The notes under the pieces are model-generated. The model did not search any database and was not told where the DNA came from. It worked only from the letters and a program-made list of their open reading frames with translations. A stretch of DNA of 34,846 bases. Origin: Lachnospiraceae bacterium (GTDB lineage: Bacteria > Bacillota > Clostridia > Lachnospirales > Lachnospiraceae). Numbering within the stretch: position 1 is the stretch's first letter; every line of letters starts with the position of its first letter. The stretch lies in the NCBI GenBank assembly GCA_016285265.1, contig JAEEQL010000015.1, forward strand, positions 1-34,846, in the 5' to 3' direction. The translations under genes were made by a program, and so were the position numbers. Below, piece after piece: positions 7,542 to 16,328 of this stretch.

Positions 7542-9035
7542 ATGATTGAATTTTCGAATGTAACTTTTAAATACAATGTCACGGGGGCAAATGGTGAAAA
7601 AGACGAAATATGCGGTCTGCACGATGTAAACTGCTGCATTGATAAAGGTGAATTTATTGTTCTGACCGGTGGATCGGGATGCGGTAAAACAACATTCATA
7701 AGACTCATAAACGGATTGATCCCTCATTTTTATGACGGATGTCTCAGCGGAGATATCACCATGGATGGCACAAAGATCGGTGAGATGTCCATAAGTGATA
7801 TTTCATCCAGAGTCGGAAGTGTATTTCAAAATCCAAGATCTCAATTTTTCAATGTAAATACCACGGATGAAATTGCTTTTGCCGCCGAAAACCAGCAAAG
7901 GAAACCGGAACTTATTGTTGACAGGATAGGCAAAATCGCACGTTCGATGAGAATAGAAAAACTTCTTGATCGAAACATATTCGAACTGTCTGGCGGAGAA
8001 AAGCAATTGGTAGCCTGTGCGGGTATAGGTGTGTTGTCTCCGGATATCATAGTACTCGATGAGCCTTCTTCCAATCTGGACCACAGTGCGATGAGATATC
8101 TTTCCGAGATACTCGGATCATGGAAAAAAGAAGGCAAGACAATCATTATCGCCGAACACAGGCTTTTCTATCTTAAAGATCTGGCTGACCGGATGATAAT
8201 AATGGAAAACGGGACAATGATCAGAGAATTCGATTCGGATGATCTTAAATCCATGTCTTATGATGATACACTTAAACTGGGCATGAGGTCACTGTCTCTT
8301 GATTCTGTTTCCTATAGCGGTAAACCCGGTGTCTTAAGGAGCGAGGCTCTGTCTTTCCACGATTTTCGTTTTGAATACAAAGATAAAAAACACTCAATTG
8401 ATATATCCGGGCTTGAAGTGCCCGCAGGATGCGTAACTGCCATTATCGGTCATAACGGCGCCGGTAAAAGTACTTTTGCGAGAAATATCTGCGGCCTTGA
8501 AAAGAAATGCCGGGGTTATATCGAATACCTTGATAATAGGTGGTGGCATAAAGACAGACTGCATAATTGTTATATGATCATGCAGGATGTGAATCACCAG
8601 CTTTTTACCGAAAGTGTCGAGGACGAAGTGATGCTCAGTATGACAGACGGTGATATGAGTGAAGAAGATAAACGGGAAAGGGCAAGAGATATCCTAGATA
8701 AACTTGATCTTTCCAAATACTATGAGACCCATCCGATGGCTTTGTCCGGTGGGCAAAAGCAGCGCGTTGCGATAGCCTCGGGCATTGCGTCCGAAAAACC
8801 GGTCATTGTCTTTGATGAACCAACAAGCGGTCTGGATCTTTTCCACATGGAGCAGGTTGCTGAAGTGATAGAGGATCTGGTCCGTATAGGGAAAAATGTA
8901 TTTGTGATCACACATGACTACGAATTCATCCTGAAGTGCTGTGATTACATCATTCACCTGGAAAACGGTATTGTTAAAGGCAGTTACATGCTGGATGATG
9001 ACTCGATATGTAAAATAAAAGAATTTATGTGTTAA
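7542..9035 (+). CDS. ECF-type ABC ATPase with two fused nucleotide-binding domains, module 1
   Basis: A 497-residue fusion of two CbiO/EcfA-like ATPases. The first domain has Walker A GGSGCGKTT (about residue 43), signature LSGGEKQ and Walker B IIVLDEPSSNLDH. The second has Walker A GHNGAGKST (about residue 303), signature LSGGQKQ and Walker B VIVFDEPTSGLD. Each has its switch His (AEHR, THD). It powers uptake through the T and S subunits encoded just upstream. The fusion replaces the usual separate EcfA1/EcfA2 pair and implies a dedicated group I-like ECF system. A GGCGGATGG sequence precedes the ATG. Confidence 0.92.
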   Translation: MIEFSNVTFKYNVTGANGEKDEICGLHDVNCCIDKGEFIVLTGGSGCGKTTFIRLINGLIPHFYDGCLSGDITMDGTKIGEMSISDISSRVGSVFQNPRSQFFNVNTTDEIAFAAENQQRKPELIVDRIGKIARSMRIEKLLDRNIFELSGGEKQLVACAGIGVLSPDIIVLDEPSSNLDHSAMRYLSEILGSWKKEGKTIIIAEHRLFYLKDLADRMIIMENGTMIREFDSDDLKSMSYDDTLKLGMRSLSLDSVSYSGKPGVLRSEALSFHDFRFEYKDKKHSIDISGLEVPAGCVTAIIGHNGAGKSTFARNICGLEKKCRGYIEYLDNRWWHKDRLHNCYMIMQDVNHQLFTESVEDEVMLSMTDGDMSEEDKRERARDILDKLDLSKYYETHPMALSGGQKQRVAIASGIASEKPVIVFDEPTSGLDLFHMEQVAEVIEDLVRIGKNVFVITHDYEFILKCCDYIIHLENGIVKGSYMLDDDSICKIKEFMC

Positions 9036-9053
9036 ATCTCGGAGGTATAGTAA

Positions 9054-10787
9054 ATGTTTAAAAAAGTAGCTCCTTACATAGGGGAATACAAGAAATACAC
9101 TGTATGGGCAGCTATCATGATGTCTGTCGGTATACTTGCATATGTATTGCCTTATTTTTTCCTGTATCAGATCATTTCTCCGTTAACAAAAGGAGAACGG
9201 ATAGATGCGTCATTTATTTTATTCAGAGTTGCTGCTGTTGCGGTATGCGAGATAGTTTATTCATTTTCATATGTGCAGGGCCTTACTTTCTCACATATAA
9301 GTGCATACAACACTTTGAAGAATCTTCGTATTTCACTACAGAGAAAGCTTGAGAAACAGCCTCTCGGTAATATTCAGAATCTTGGAACCGGCAGGATCAA
9401 AAAGGTGTTTACCGATGATATAGATCAGGTAGAACTGCTTCTTGCACATGCCATTCCCGAAGGAATTGCCAACATCCTTGTTCCTGCGATCATTATCATT
9501 CTTATGTTCATATTTGACTGGCGACTCGGTTTGTTGTCATTGGCTCCTCTTGTTGTCGGACTGTTTGCCATGGGAATGATGATGAAATCCGGCATGGAGA
9601 AGATGGAAGCCTATTACAGCTCTGCGGCGAAGATGAACAATACCATCATTGAATATGTTAACGGAATGGAAGTGGTTAAGGTATTCAATAAAGACGGCGA
9701 TTCCTATAAAAGATTCGGAGATGTTGTAAGAAGCTATCGTGACTTTACCATTGACTGGTATAAAGTTTGCTGGCCCTGGATGGCTATATACACCAGCGTA
9801 TTGCCCTGTCTTGTTCTTTTGATGATTCCTTTCGGATCAATGATGGTACTGGGAGGAACGATAGCCCTTGATAAGATGGTGCTTGTCTTTTGCATGTCGT
9901 TTTCCGTTGGACCTTCGGTACTTAAGGCTCTGAATTTTGCAGGTAAGTTTCCTCAGTTGGAGTATAAGATAACTGAGCTGGAAAAGATGATGGATCATCC
10001 TCCGCTCAAAGAAGGTTCGGCTGATTTTAAGGGATCGGATCTTAACGTTGAATTCAGGGATGTGTGTTTCGGATATGAAGATACCGAGGTTCTTCATGGA
10101 GTCAATCTGTCACTTGGGCAGGGAACAACTACCGCACTTGTTGGAGAATCAGGGAGCGGAAAATCTACATTGGCAAAACTCCTTGTCCATTATTATGACA
10201 TTGATTCGGGAAGTATCACTATCGGAGGACAGGACATTACTGATATGTCCCTGGAAGCGCTTAATAATCAGGTTGCATTTGTTTCTCAGGAGCAGTTTCT
10301 TTTTAATACTTCTCTGTACGAAAATATATTGATAGGAAAACCCGATGCTTCAAAAGAGGAAGTTCTTGAGGCTGCGAGAAGAGCTCAATGTGATGAGTTT
10401 TTGGAAAGACTTCCCGAAGGAATAAATACACAGGCAGGTGACGGCGGAAAACAGTTATCCGGCGGTGAAAGGCAGAGAATCTCTCTTGCAAGAGCGATCC
10501 TTAAGAATGCCCCGATCATAGTACTTGATGAAGCTACTGCCTTTATGGATCCTGAAAATGAGGAGAAAATGAACGCCGCGCTTGATGAGATCATTAAGGA
10601 TAAAACTGTTCTGGTAATTGCTCACAGGCTATCGACTATAAAAAATGCCGACACGATATGTGTTATGAAAGAAGGAAAATGCATAGCTGCGGACTCTCAT
10701 GACAGACTTCTGACGGATTGTCCCGAATATAAGAAACTGTGGGATGCTTCCGTATCGGCAAGTACATGGAAGATCAAGGAGGCTTAA
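9054..10787 (+). CDS. ABC exporter-fold half transporter, YbtP-like partner, module 1
   Basis: 577 residues: a six-helix type IV (exporter) membrane domain (about 1-310) fused to an ATPase with Walker A GESGSGKST (about 364), signature LSGGERQ (about 468), Walker B IIVLDEATAF and switch His in VIAHR. GGAGG lies 8 bases before the ATG and the gene follows the ECF ATPase after 18 bases. With the next gene it forms a probable heterodimer. The ATAFMDP sequence after Walker B matches the first protein of module 2 (ATAFADP), showing which subunits are orthologous pairs. Exporter-fold dimers of this kind include YbtPQ and IrtAB, which import ferric siderophores, so direction cannot be assumed from fold. 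Confidence 0.9.
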   Translation: MFKKVAPYIGEYKKYTVWAAIMMSVGILAYVLPYFFLYQIISPLTKGERIDASFILFRVAAVAVCEIVYSFSYVQGLTFSHISAYNTLKNLRISLQRKLEKQPLGNIQNLGTGRIKKVFTDDIDQVELLLAHAIPEGIANILVPAIIIILMFIFDWRLGLLSLAPLVVGLFAMGMMMKSGMEKMEAYYSSAAKMNNTIIEYVNGMEVVKVFNKDGDSYKRFGDVVRSYRDFTIDWYKVCWPWMAIYTSVLPCLVLLMIPFGSMMVLGGTIALDKMVLVFCMSFSVGPSVLKALNFAGKFPQLEYKITELEKMMDHPPLKEGSADFKGSDLNVEFRDVCFGYEDTEVLHGVNLSLGQGTTTALVGESGSGKSTLAKLLVHYYDIDSGSITIGGQDITDMSLEALNNQVAFVSQEQFLFNTSLYENILIGKPDASKEEVLEAARRAQCDEFLERLPEGINTQAGDGGKQLSGGERQRISLARAILKNAPIIVLDEATAFMDPENEEKMNAALDEIIKDKTVLVIAHRLSTIKNADTICVMKEGKCIAADSHDRLLTDCPEYKKLWDASVSASTWKIKEA

Positions 10788-10791
10788 GGCA

Positions 10792-12516
10792 ATGTTAAGG
10801 ATATTACACAGACTTATTAATATAACAGGAAAATACAAAACCCGTATACGTGCTTCATATATTACAGCATTTATTAAAGGTATCATGATGAAGATGCCTC
10901 TTATGCTGTGCTTTGTTTGCATCAGCCTGTTTATGAGCGGAGATATGAACACGGAAAAATGTCTTATGCTTGGAATATGCGTACTCATCAGTGTTGTTTT
11001 AGAAGCTATATTTGAACATATCTCAAATGTTCTCCAGTCAGCTACCGGATATATGGTTTTTGCAGACATGCGATTAAGGCTGGGAGATCATTTGAGAAAG
11101 CTTCCGATGGGGTATTTTACAGAAGGTAATATAGGTAAGATAAGTTCTGTCTTAGCCACTGATATGGTATTTATCGAAGAAAACTGTATGGGGGTTCTGT
11201 CGGAACTCGTTACTTTCATGATCTCTCAGGGACTCATGGTCGTAATGATGTTTGTGATGGATTTAAGACTCGGCCTTCTTTCACTCCTTATAGTCGGAAT
11301 ATTTGTTTTGATCGGGAATCTGATGCTTAAGACAACCATCAGACATTCAATCATCAAACAGGAAGATTGTGAATCACTTACAGAGGAAGTGCTTGATTTT
11401 GCCGAAGGGATGGGAATTATCAAGTCCTACAACATGCTTGGTGAAAAATCCAAAAGGCTTACAGATGAATTTGAAAAAAGCTGTAAAGAAAGTATAGATT
11501 TTGAAGTTGCCTATGGCCCGTGGGCCAGAGCTCTGTATCTGGCTTTTGGGATCGGAACCGCTTCCGTTCTTGCTCTAAGTGCGTATCTGTACAGCATAGG
11601 CAGCATATCCGATGTATATATGGTCGGTATAACTTTATTTCTTTTCGATATGTTCATGGCGATTAAAAGCTATTACGGTCAGATGGCAAGACTGACCGTT
11701 ACTGATGCAAGCCTTGACAGGATTGAAGAAGTATTTGCGGCAGAAGAACTTCCGGATAACGGAAAACTGGTATTTGATGATACAAGTGACGGTTCTTCCC
11801 GGATAGAATATGATGATGTATCTTTCGGATATACCGATAAAGATGTGCTTAAGAATATTTCTTTTAAGGTAGGTGCAGGTGAAATGACCGCACTTGTCGG
11901 ACCTTCCGGAGGCGGCAAATCCACCATTGCCTCCCTTCTGGCGAGATTTTGGGATGTAAAGAGCGGAAGGATCCTTGTAAACGGAAAAGACATAAGAGAT
12001 GTATCTCTCGGAAGCCTTATGGACAGAGTGAGCATGGTTTTCCAGAGAGTGTATCTGTTCCAGGATACTGTTTACAATAACATTGCGATAAGCAGGCCTG
12101 ATGCGACCAAAGAGGAAGTTATGGAAGCTGCAAGGAAAGCAAGGTGCTATGACTTTATAATGCAGCTGCCGGAAGGCTTTGATACCGTTATCGGAGAGGG
12201 AGGGGCATCTTTGTCCGGCGGAGAAAAGCAGAGAATATCGATTGCGAGATGTATCCTTAAAGATTCTCCTATTGTAATCCTGGACGAAGCTACCGCAAGT
12301 GTTGATGCCGATAATGAAAGAGCGATTCAGGAAGCGATATCCGAACTTTGCAAAAACAAAACTCTTCTTGTAATAGCCCACAGACTTAAGACTATAAAGG
12401 ATGCAGATCAGATACTGGTTGTATCTGACGGAAGAATCATAGAAAAGGGAGATCATGCTTCTCTTATGAGCAATAACGGAACCTATGCCCGCATGGTATC
12501 CTTACAGCAGGGATGA
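10792..12516 (+). CDS. ABC exporter-fold half transporter, YbtQ-like partner, module 1
   Basis: About 574 residues, the second half of the heterodimer: a six-helix membrane domain, then an ATPase with Walker A GPSGGGKST (about 370), signature LSGGEKQ (about 474), Walker B IVILDEATASVD and switch His in VIAHR. Both ATPase sites keep the catalytic Glu, so this pair does not show the degenerate site of many heterodimeric exporters. ATG 10792 has AAGGAGG 9 bases upstream; an upstream in-frame start at 10744 would overlap the previous gene needlessly. It ends only 3 bases from the convergent LysR gene, with no visible terminator. Confidence 0.9.
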   Translation: MLRILHRLINITGKYKTRIRASYITAFIKGIMMKMPLMLCFVCISLFMSGDMNTEKCLMLGICVLISVVLEAIFEHISNVLQSATGYMVFADMRLRLGDHLRKLPMGYFTEGNIGKISSVLATDMVFIEENCMGVLSELVTFMISQGLMVVMMFVMDLRLGLLSLLIVGIFVLIGNLMLKTTIRHSIIKQEDCESLTEEVLDFAEGMGIIKSYNMLGEKSKRLTDEFEKSCKESIDFEVAYGPWARALYLAFGIGTASVLALSAYLYSIGSISDVYMVGITLFLFDMFMAIKSYYGQMARLTVTDASLDRIEEVFAAEELPDNGKLVFDDTSDGSSRIEYDDVSFGYTDKDVLKNISFKVGAGEMTALVGPSGGGKSTIASLLARFWDVKSGRILVNGKDIRDVSLGSLMDRVSMVFQRVYLFQDTVYNNIAISRPDATKEEVMEAARKARCYDFIMQLPEGFDTVIGEGGASLSGGEKQRISIARCILKDSPIVILDEATASVDADNERAIQEAISELCKNKTLLVIAHRLKTIKDADQILVVSDGRIIEKGDHASLMSNNGTYARMVSLQQG

Positions 12517-12519
12517 TGA

Positions 12520-13392
12520 TTAAAATGACTTCTTTACCTGTGCGAGGAATTTCTCTGCGATCGGTGTGAATGTCTGATACTTGTTCCAGATCAGATATAG
12601 TTTCGTTTCCTGTCTTGGAGAGAGAGGACGGAAGACCAGATCGCTTTCTTCGGAACAATTTACGAGATGCTCGAAGGTCAGAAGTATTCCCAAACCTTCC
12701 TTGGCAAACATAGAAGCATTATATGAAAGCCGGAAGGAGCCTTCCAGGTGGAGTTCGGAAAAATGTTCACCTGCCCATTCCGGTATTTCGATATTCCAGC
12801 TTTGTTCAGAGCAGAAGAGTGGCTGGCCGATGAGGTCGGTCACCTTAATGCTCTTTTTCTTTGCCAGGGGATGATTCTTTAGCATGACGGCTCCCCAGCG
12901 GTCCGAGGCCGGGAATGGGAGATATTCGTATTTTTCTCTGTTTGGCATTTCGCATATCACGCCAAAATCAAGAAGTCCTTTGTCGAGCTTTTCCGTTACC
13001 TGTTCGGTATCACCGCTTGTGATGTGATAGGTAAAGGAAGGATATCTGTCTTTAAGTTTCCTGATCTCCCGTGCGAGCAGTGTTATCCGGTAAGACTCAC
13101 CGAGGCCAAAGTAAATGTCTCCTCCCGTGATGTCATCAAGAGAAATAAATTCCTGCTCGATCTTATCGGCCATTGCGATCAGATCTTCTGCACGGTCACG
13201 GAGAAGCATGCCTTCATCGGTCAGTCTGATGGAGAAACTGTGGCGTGTAAAGAGTTTCTTGCCCAGTTCTTCTTCAAGAGCTTTTAAGGCCTTTGACAGT
13301 GTCGGCTGTGTGACATGCATTATTTCCGCAGCGTGTGACATATTCTCTTCTCTTGCAACCGCAAGAAAGTAGCGAAGGTTCTTTATCTCCAT
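12520..13392 (-). CDS. LysR family transcriptional regulator
   Basis: 290 residues. The N-terminal winged helix-turn-helix is typical (MEIKNLRYFLAVAREENMSH, AEIMHVTQPTLSKALKALEEELG), followed by a LysR substrate-binding domain of normal length. I chose the ATG at 13392, preceded by GGGGAG; an upstream in-frame start would cut into the regulatory region. It is divergent from the small protein and DLH-like hydrolase at 13561-14793, and the gap between them contains a textbook T-N11-A box, so it most likely controls that pair and itself. The co-inducer is unknown. Its 3' end meets the module 1 exporter gene with a 3-base gap. Confidence 0.93.
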   Translation of the reverse strand: MEIKNLRYFLAVAREENMSHAAEIMHVTQPTLSKALKALEEELGKKLFTRHSFSIRLTDEGMLLRDRAEDLIAMADKIEQEFISLDDITGGDIYFGLGESYRITLLAREIRKLKDRYPSFTYHITSGDTEQVTEKLDKGLLDFGVICEMPNREKYEYLPFPASDRWGAVMLKNHPLAKKKSIKVTDLIGQPLFCSEQSWNIEIPEWAGEHFSELHLEGSFRLSYNASMFAKEGLGILLTFEHLVNCSEESDLVFRPLSPRQETKLYLIWNKYQTFTPIAEKFLAQVKKSF

Positions 13393-13446
13393 ATTGTTCT
13401 CCCCGGTGATGTATTCGCCGAATACGCAGTGCACTCGAAATGACAT

Positions 13447-13471
13447 ATGATATTCCGATTGCGCATATCAT
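13447..13471. promoter_or_regulatory. LysR-type T-N11-A operator between divergent genes
   Basis: ATGATAT-N11-ATATCAT is a perfect 7-bp inverted repeat with exactly 11 bases between the inner T and A, the LysR-family consensus. A second palindrome, TCTGATATCAGA, lies at 13516-13527, and ATTGCGC / GCGCAAT (13458-13464 and 13492-13498) form a wider repeat. These could be the recognition and activation sites. Confidence 0.75.
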
Positions 13472-13560
13472 GATATTCATTTTATTCATTAGCGCAATTC
13501 AGGTCAATCCCTTATTCTGATATCAGATAAGAACCGACGAATCATTACGGAGAAATGTAT

Positions 13561-13779
13561 ATGGAACTGAATGCGATGATCGGCTGTCTGTCAGAGCTCG
13601 GATGCACCGATGAACAAAAGGAAACAGCGATGGTTTTCTTTGAATCGGGACAGATATCGGAGCTGGTCAGATATCTGAAGAAATGCAGATGCGATCTGAT
13701 TGATGAAATGCACGAAAGCCAGAGGAAGGTAGACCGGATGGACTATCTGATACGAAAAGCTGAGAAGGAAACAGTGTAA
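13561..13779 (+). CDS. Small helical protein of unknown function
   Basis: About 72 residues, predicted nearly all helical, with a C-terminal amphipathic coiled-coil-like stretch (ESQRKVDRMDYLIRKAEKE). It has four Cys-containing spots (GCLSELGC and KKCRC). The pattern GCTDEQKETAMVFFESGQ...LVRYLKKCRCDLIDEMHESQ resembles short uncharacterised clostridial proteins that I recall next to LysR or MerR regulators. ATG 13561 is favoured over 13555 because GGAG (13549-13552) is then 8 bases away. The hydrolase gene follows after 21 bases, so the two are probably one transcript under LysR control. It could be a small adaptor or regulator; no function is assigned. Confidence 0.7.
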   Translation: MELNAMIGCLSELGCTDEQKETAMVFFESGQISELVRYLKKCRCDLIDEMHESQRKVDRMDYLIRKAEKETV

Positions 13780-13800
13780 ATACAGAGGAGGATCATAGTG

Positions 13801-14793
13801 ATGATAAAAACAGAAGAACTGAAGCTTGTAACCGAATGGGATAAGACGTTCCCCAAAAGTGATGTGACAGAGCACAGCAAGGTTACATTTGTAAACAGAT
13901 ACGGGATCACACTGGCAGCGGATATGTATGTTCCGAAGAATGCAAATGGGAAACTCCCTGCGATCGCGGTCAGCGGACCCTTTGGTGCGGTTAAGGAACA
14001 GTGTTCCGGCCTGTATGCACAGACTATGGCGGAGAGAGGATTCCTTACGATCGCGTTCGATCCGTCTTTTACGGGAGAGAGCGGCGGTGAGCCGAGATAT
14101 ATGGCATCGCCTGATATTAATACCGAAGACTTTATGGCTGCCGTGGATTTCCTGAGCATGAATGACAAAGCAGATCCTGACCGCATCGGCATCATCGGAA
14201 TCTGTGGATGGGGAGGTATGGCACTTAACACGGCGGCATTGGATCCCCGGATCAAAGTTACGGTGGCTTCAACGATGTATGACATGACCAGAGTAAATGC
14301 CAACGGATATTTTGATTCGGAAGACTCGGAAGAAGCACGCTATGAGAAAAAGAAGGCCATGGCTGCGCAGCGTACGGAAGATTTAAGAAACGGATCCTAT
14401 AAGCGTGGAGGCGGATGCCTTCCTCTCCCGGTTCCTGAGGATTCACCGTTTTTTGTAAAGGATTACAGCGAATATTATAAGGACAGGGCATATCATGAAA
14501 GGTCCCTCAACTCCAATGAGGGATGGAATGTGATCGGATGTGAGTCATTTATGAATCAGCCGATCCTCAAGTATACAAATGAGATTAGGAATGCGGTTCT
14601 GATCATTCACGGAGAAAAAGCTCATTCCTGCTATTTCAGCAAGGATGCCTATGCTGCGATGACAAAGGACAGCAAGTATACGGATAATAAGGAACTTATG
14701 ATCATTCCGGATGCTGTTCATACGGATCTGTATGATAATCTCGATGTGATCCCGTTTGATCATATCGAAGAATTTATAAGAAAATATATTTGA
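13801..14793 (+). CDS. Alpha/beta hydrolase, DLH/COG1073-like, with Cys in the nucleophile elbow
   Basis: About 330 residues. A strand-rich start (VTFVNRYGITLAADMYVPKN) is followed by GPFGAVKEQ and FDPSFTGESGGEPR, and then the elbow IIGICGWGGMAL, where Cys135 occupies the nucleophile position as in dienelactone hydrolases. Late Asp and His are in AHSCYF and IPDAVHTDLYD. ATG 13801 follows GAGGAGGA by 9 bases; GTG 13798 is the alternative. It ends before a long hairpin terminator. Members of this group are mostly uncharacterised hydrolases or peptidase-like proteins. The LysR gene divergent from it is the likely regulator. Confidence 0.83.
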   Translation: MIKTEELKLVTEWDKTFPKSDVTEHSKVTFVNRYGITLAADMYVPKNANGKLPAIAVSGPFGAVKEQCSGLYAQTMAERGFLTIAFDPSFTGESGGEPRYMASPDINTEDFMAAVDFLSMNDKADPDRIGIIGICGWGGMALNTAALDPRIKVTVASTMYDMTRVNANGYFDSEDSEEARYEKKKAMAAQRTEDLRNGSYKRGGGCLPLPVPEDSPFFVKDYSEYYKDRAYHERSLNSNEGWNVIGCESFMNQPILKYTNEIRNAVLIIHGEKAHSCYFSKDAYAAMTKDSKYTDNKELMIIPDAVHTDLYDNLDVIPFDHIEEFIRKYI

Positions 14794-14843
14794 AGATATA
14801 GATAACCACCGATCGATCACAAGTAATAACCAATGAAAGTATG

Positions 14844-14893
14844 CCGGGGGAGCTGCTATGCTGATAACAGTTTGACAGCTCCTCCGGTGTTTT
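14844..14893 (+). terminator. Intrinsic terminator after the DLH-like hydrolase
   Basis: A 12-bp stem (CCGGGGGAGCTG / CAGCTCCTCCGG, one G-U pair), a 20-base loop and a T-rich tail (TGTTTT). It closes the LysR-controlled operon before the next promoter. Confidence 0.8.
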
Positions 14894-14898
14894 ATTGC

Positions 14899-14951
14899 TT
14901 GTAAATTGGTGCACGGGTATTTATAATCTGTTTTGGTTAGCGGTGGGTAAC
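14899..14951 (+). promoter_or_regulatory. Promoter plus GTTAG-N6-GTAAC operator, copy 5
   Basis: TTGTAA at 14899-14904, a 17-base spacer and a perfect TATAAT at 14922-14927 make a strong promoter. GTTAG-CGGTGG-GTAAC at 14936-14951 follows 8 bases after the -10 box and matches the shared palindrome at nine of ten fixed positions. As in copy 1, the palindrome sits on the expected transcription start. It would control the operon starting at 14994. Confidence 0.7.
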
Positions 14952-14993
14952 AAGGTCGGTGATATGAATAGTTGCCCCTACGGGAGGTAAATG

Positions 14994-15665
14994 ATGAAGT
15001 CAAAACATAGGTTACTGTTTGGATGTTATGCAATGGTACTGGCTATTATAGGAGATTATCTTCTTGGATACGGCACACTTGGCACATCTTCGGATCCGGA
15101 TGCCTATATGGGCATATCCTGGAACGTGGCTCCTGACTGGAGATATGCCGTGTCATCAATCTTAGGCTTTTTGAGTGCGGCTATGTTTGCCTTTGCTGCC
15201 ACAGAGCTCATGAAGATATTGGAAACGGATTATGACCTCAAAGGCTCTAAACTGTATAAGCTGTTTAAGATCGCCAACTGGGGAGGAATCCTTTATTTTG
15301 CATTTATTCATATCGGTATATGTATTTTGCCGGTTGTTTTTAATGCGGGAATGGAAGCAACGGGGGATATTCCCACTGCTGTAGCTATGACGATCAGAGT
15401 GCTTAAAAGTGAAATGATCCCTCTGGTGGCCGGCTTTGTTGTCTGTGATATTTTTGTGACGATAGGATGGATAGGGATGGTTATAAAGGGCATGATCCCC
15501 GTAAAGAAGTGGATGATCATCTGCTGTCCTGTTTTTGGGGTTCTTTTTGGGCAATTGCTTAATCTGATATCTGAGGGCTTGGACTCGGGAACGGAATCGT
15601 TCGGATGGCTGGTATTGTATCTGGCTTGCGCACTTACGCTTACAAAAAAGGATGCGGTGCTTTGA
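14994..15665 (+). CDS. Multi-spanning membrane protein of unknown function
   Basis: About 223 residues with around six hydrophobic helices, for example LLFGCYAMVLAIIGDYLLGYG and WRYAVSSILGFLSAAMFAFA, and a later helix pair around residues 140-185. A conserved-looking polar loop after the first helix (GTSSDPDAYMGISWNVAPDWR) may face outside. It resembles DUF-type Lachnospiraceae membrane proteins; I do not recognise a named family with confidence. ATG 14994 is favoured over ATG 14991 because GGGAGG ends 6 bases before it and only 3 before the other. It is the first gene of a three-gene operon with the ATC-hydrolase-like protein (1-base gap). Confidence 0.75.
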   Translation: MKSKHRLLFGCYAMVLAIIGDYLLGYGTLGTSSDPDAYMGISWNVAPDWRYAVSSILGFLSAAMFAFAATELMKILETDYDLKGSKLYKLFKIANWGGILYFAFIHIGICILPVVFNAGMEATGDIPTAVAMTIRVLKSEMIPLVAGFVVCDIFVTIGWIGMVIKGMIPVKKWMIICCPVFGVLFGQLLNLISEGLDSGTESFGWLVLYLACALTLTKKDAVL

Positions 15666-15666
15666 T

Positions 15667-16293
15667 ATGGAAAAGATGGTCTATAAGGCGATAATCCGTT
15701 ATCTGAAGAAACATCATCCGGATGATATGGACAATATAATAAAGAGAGCCAAAGAAATACTGCCGGAACTTAAGTCAAAAGCTCCAGATCTTGGCGGAAA
15801 GGAAAATGCCCTGGCTGATAATCTTGATATGTTCCTGCTGTTTCTGGCTTTCTATGAGGCATCGGATCACCAAATGGCCGGAGAGGCTATTGATGAGATC
15901 ATAGATGATCTGTATGGGCGCCTTAAGTTTTTGGGTGGCGTAATGAACATCAATCGTCCCGGAATCCTTAAGATATTACGTAAATATCTTTATAGGAGCT
16001 ATCAGGCATATGCAGATAAGGTGAAGCAGAAGAAAAGCCGCGGTGAGTGGCTTGATACGTGGGATATGGTCGTTAATCCCGAAAATACGGAGGAAGGCTT
16101 TGCGTTTACGCTGGTGGGATGTCCGCTGGCAGATTATGCCAAAAAGTACGGTTATGAAGATCTTATGCCGCATATGTGTGCTCTGGATCATTCATATGCG
16201 AGGATCATACATGCGAAACTGATCCGGACTCATACCGTTGCATCAGGCGCCGATTCGTGCGACTACTGGTATGTGCCGGATGAAAGGCCTTGA
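15667..16293 (+). CDS. L-2-amino-thiazoline-4-carboxylic acid (ATC) hydrolase family protein
   Basis: 208 residues. The C-terminal half carries the family pattern: EEGFAFTLVGCPLADYAKKYGYEDLMPHMCALDHSYARII, with the paired Cys of the GCPLA and PHMCALD motifs. It ends in SGADSCDYWY, where the final Cys and aromatic residues are also conserved as I recall the family. The namesake enzyme in Pseudomonas opens the thiazoline ring of ATC on the way to cysteine; many other members are uncharacterised. It follows the membrane protein by one base, so translation is coupled. The operon has a strong promoter with the shared palindrome, placing a possible thiazoline-ring hydrolase in the same candidate regulon as the two transporter modules. 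The family call is fairly secure; the substrate is unproven. Confidence 0.8.
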   Translation: MEKMVYKAIIRYLKKHHPDDMDNIIKRAKEILPELKSKAPDLGGKENALADNLDMFLLFLAFYEASDHQMAGEAIDEIIDDLYGRLKFLGGVMNINRPGILKILRKYLYRSYQAYADKVKQKKSRGEWLDTWDMVVNPENTEEGFAFTLVGCPLADYAKKYGYEDLMPHMCALDHSYARIIHAKLIRTHTVASGADSCDYWYVPDERP

Positions 16294-16328
16294 AATGCGG
16301 TTGTCATATTGCTTTGGAGGATACAGGG

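Noticed and set aside
11635-12456. A 273-codon minus-strand open frame
   Set aside because: It lies fully opposite the ATPase half of an intact ABC exporter gene, shows no domain and has composition expected of an antisense shadow.
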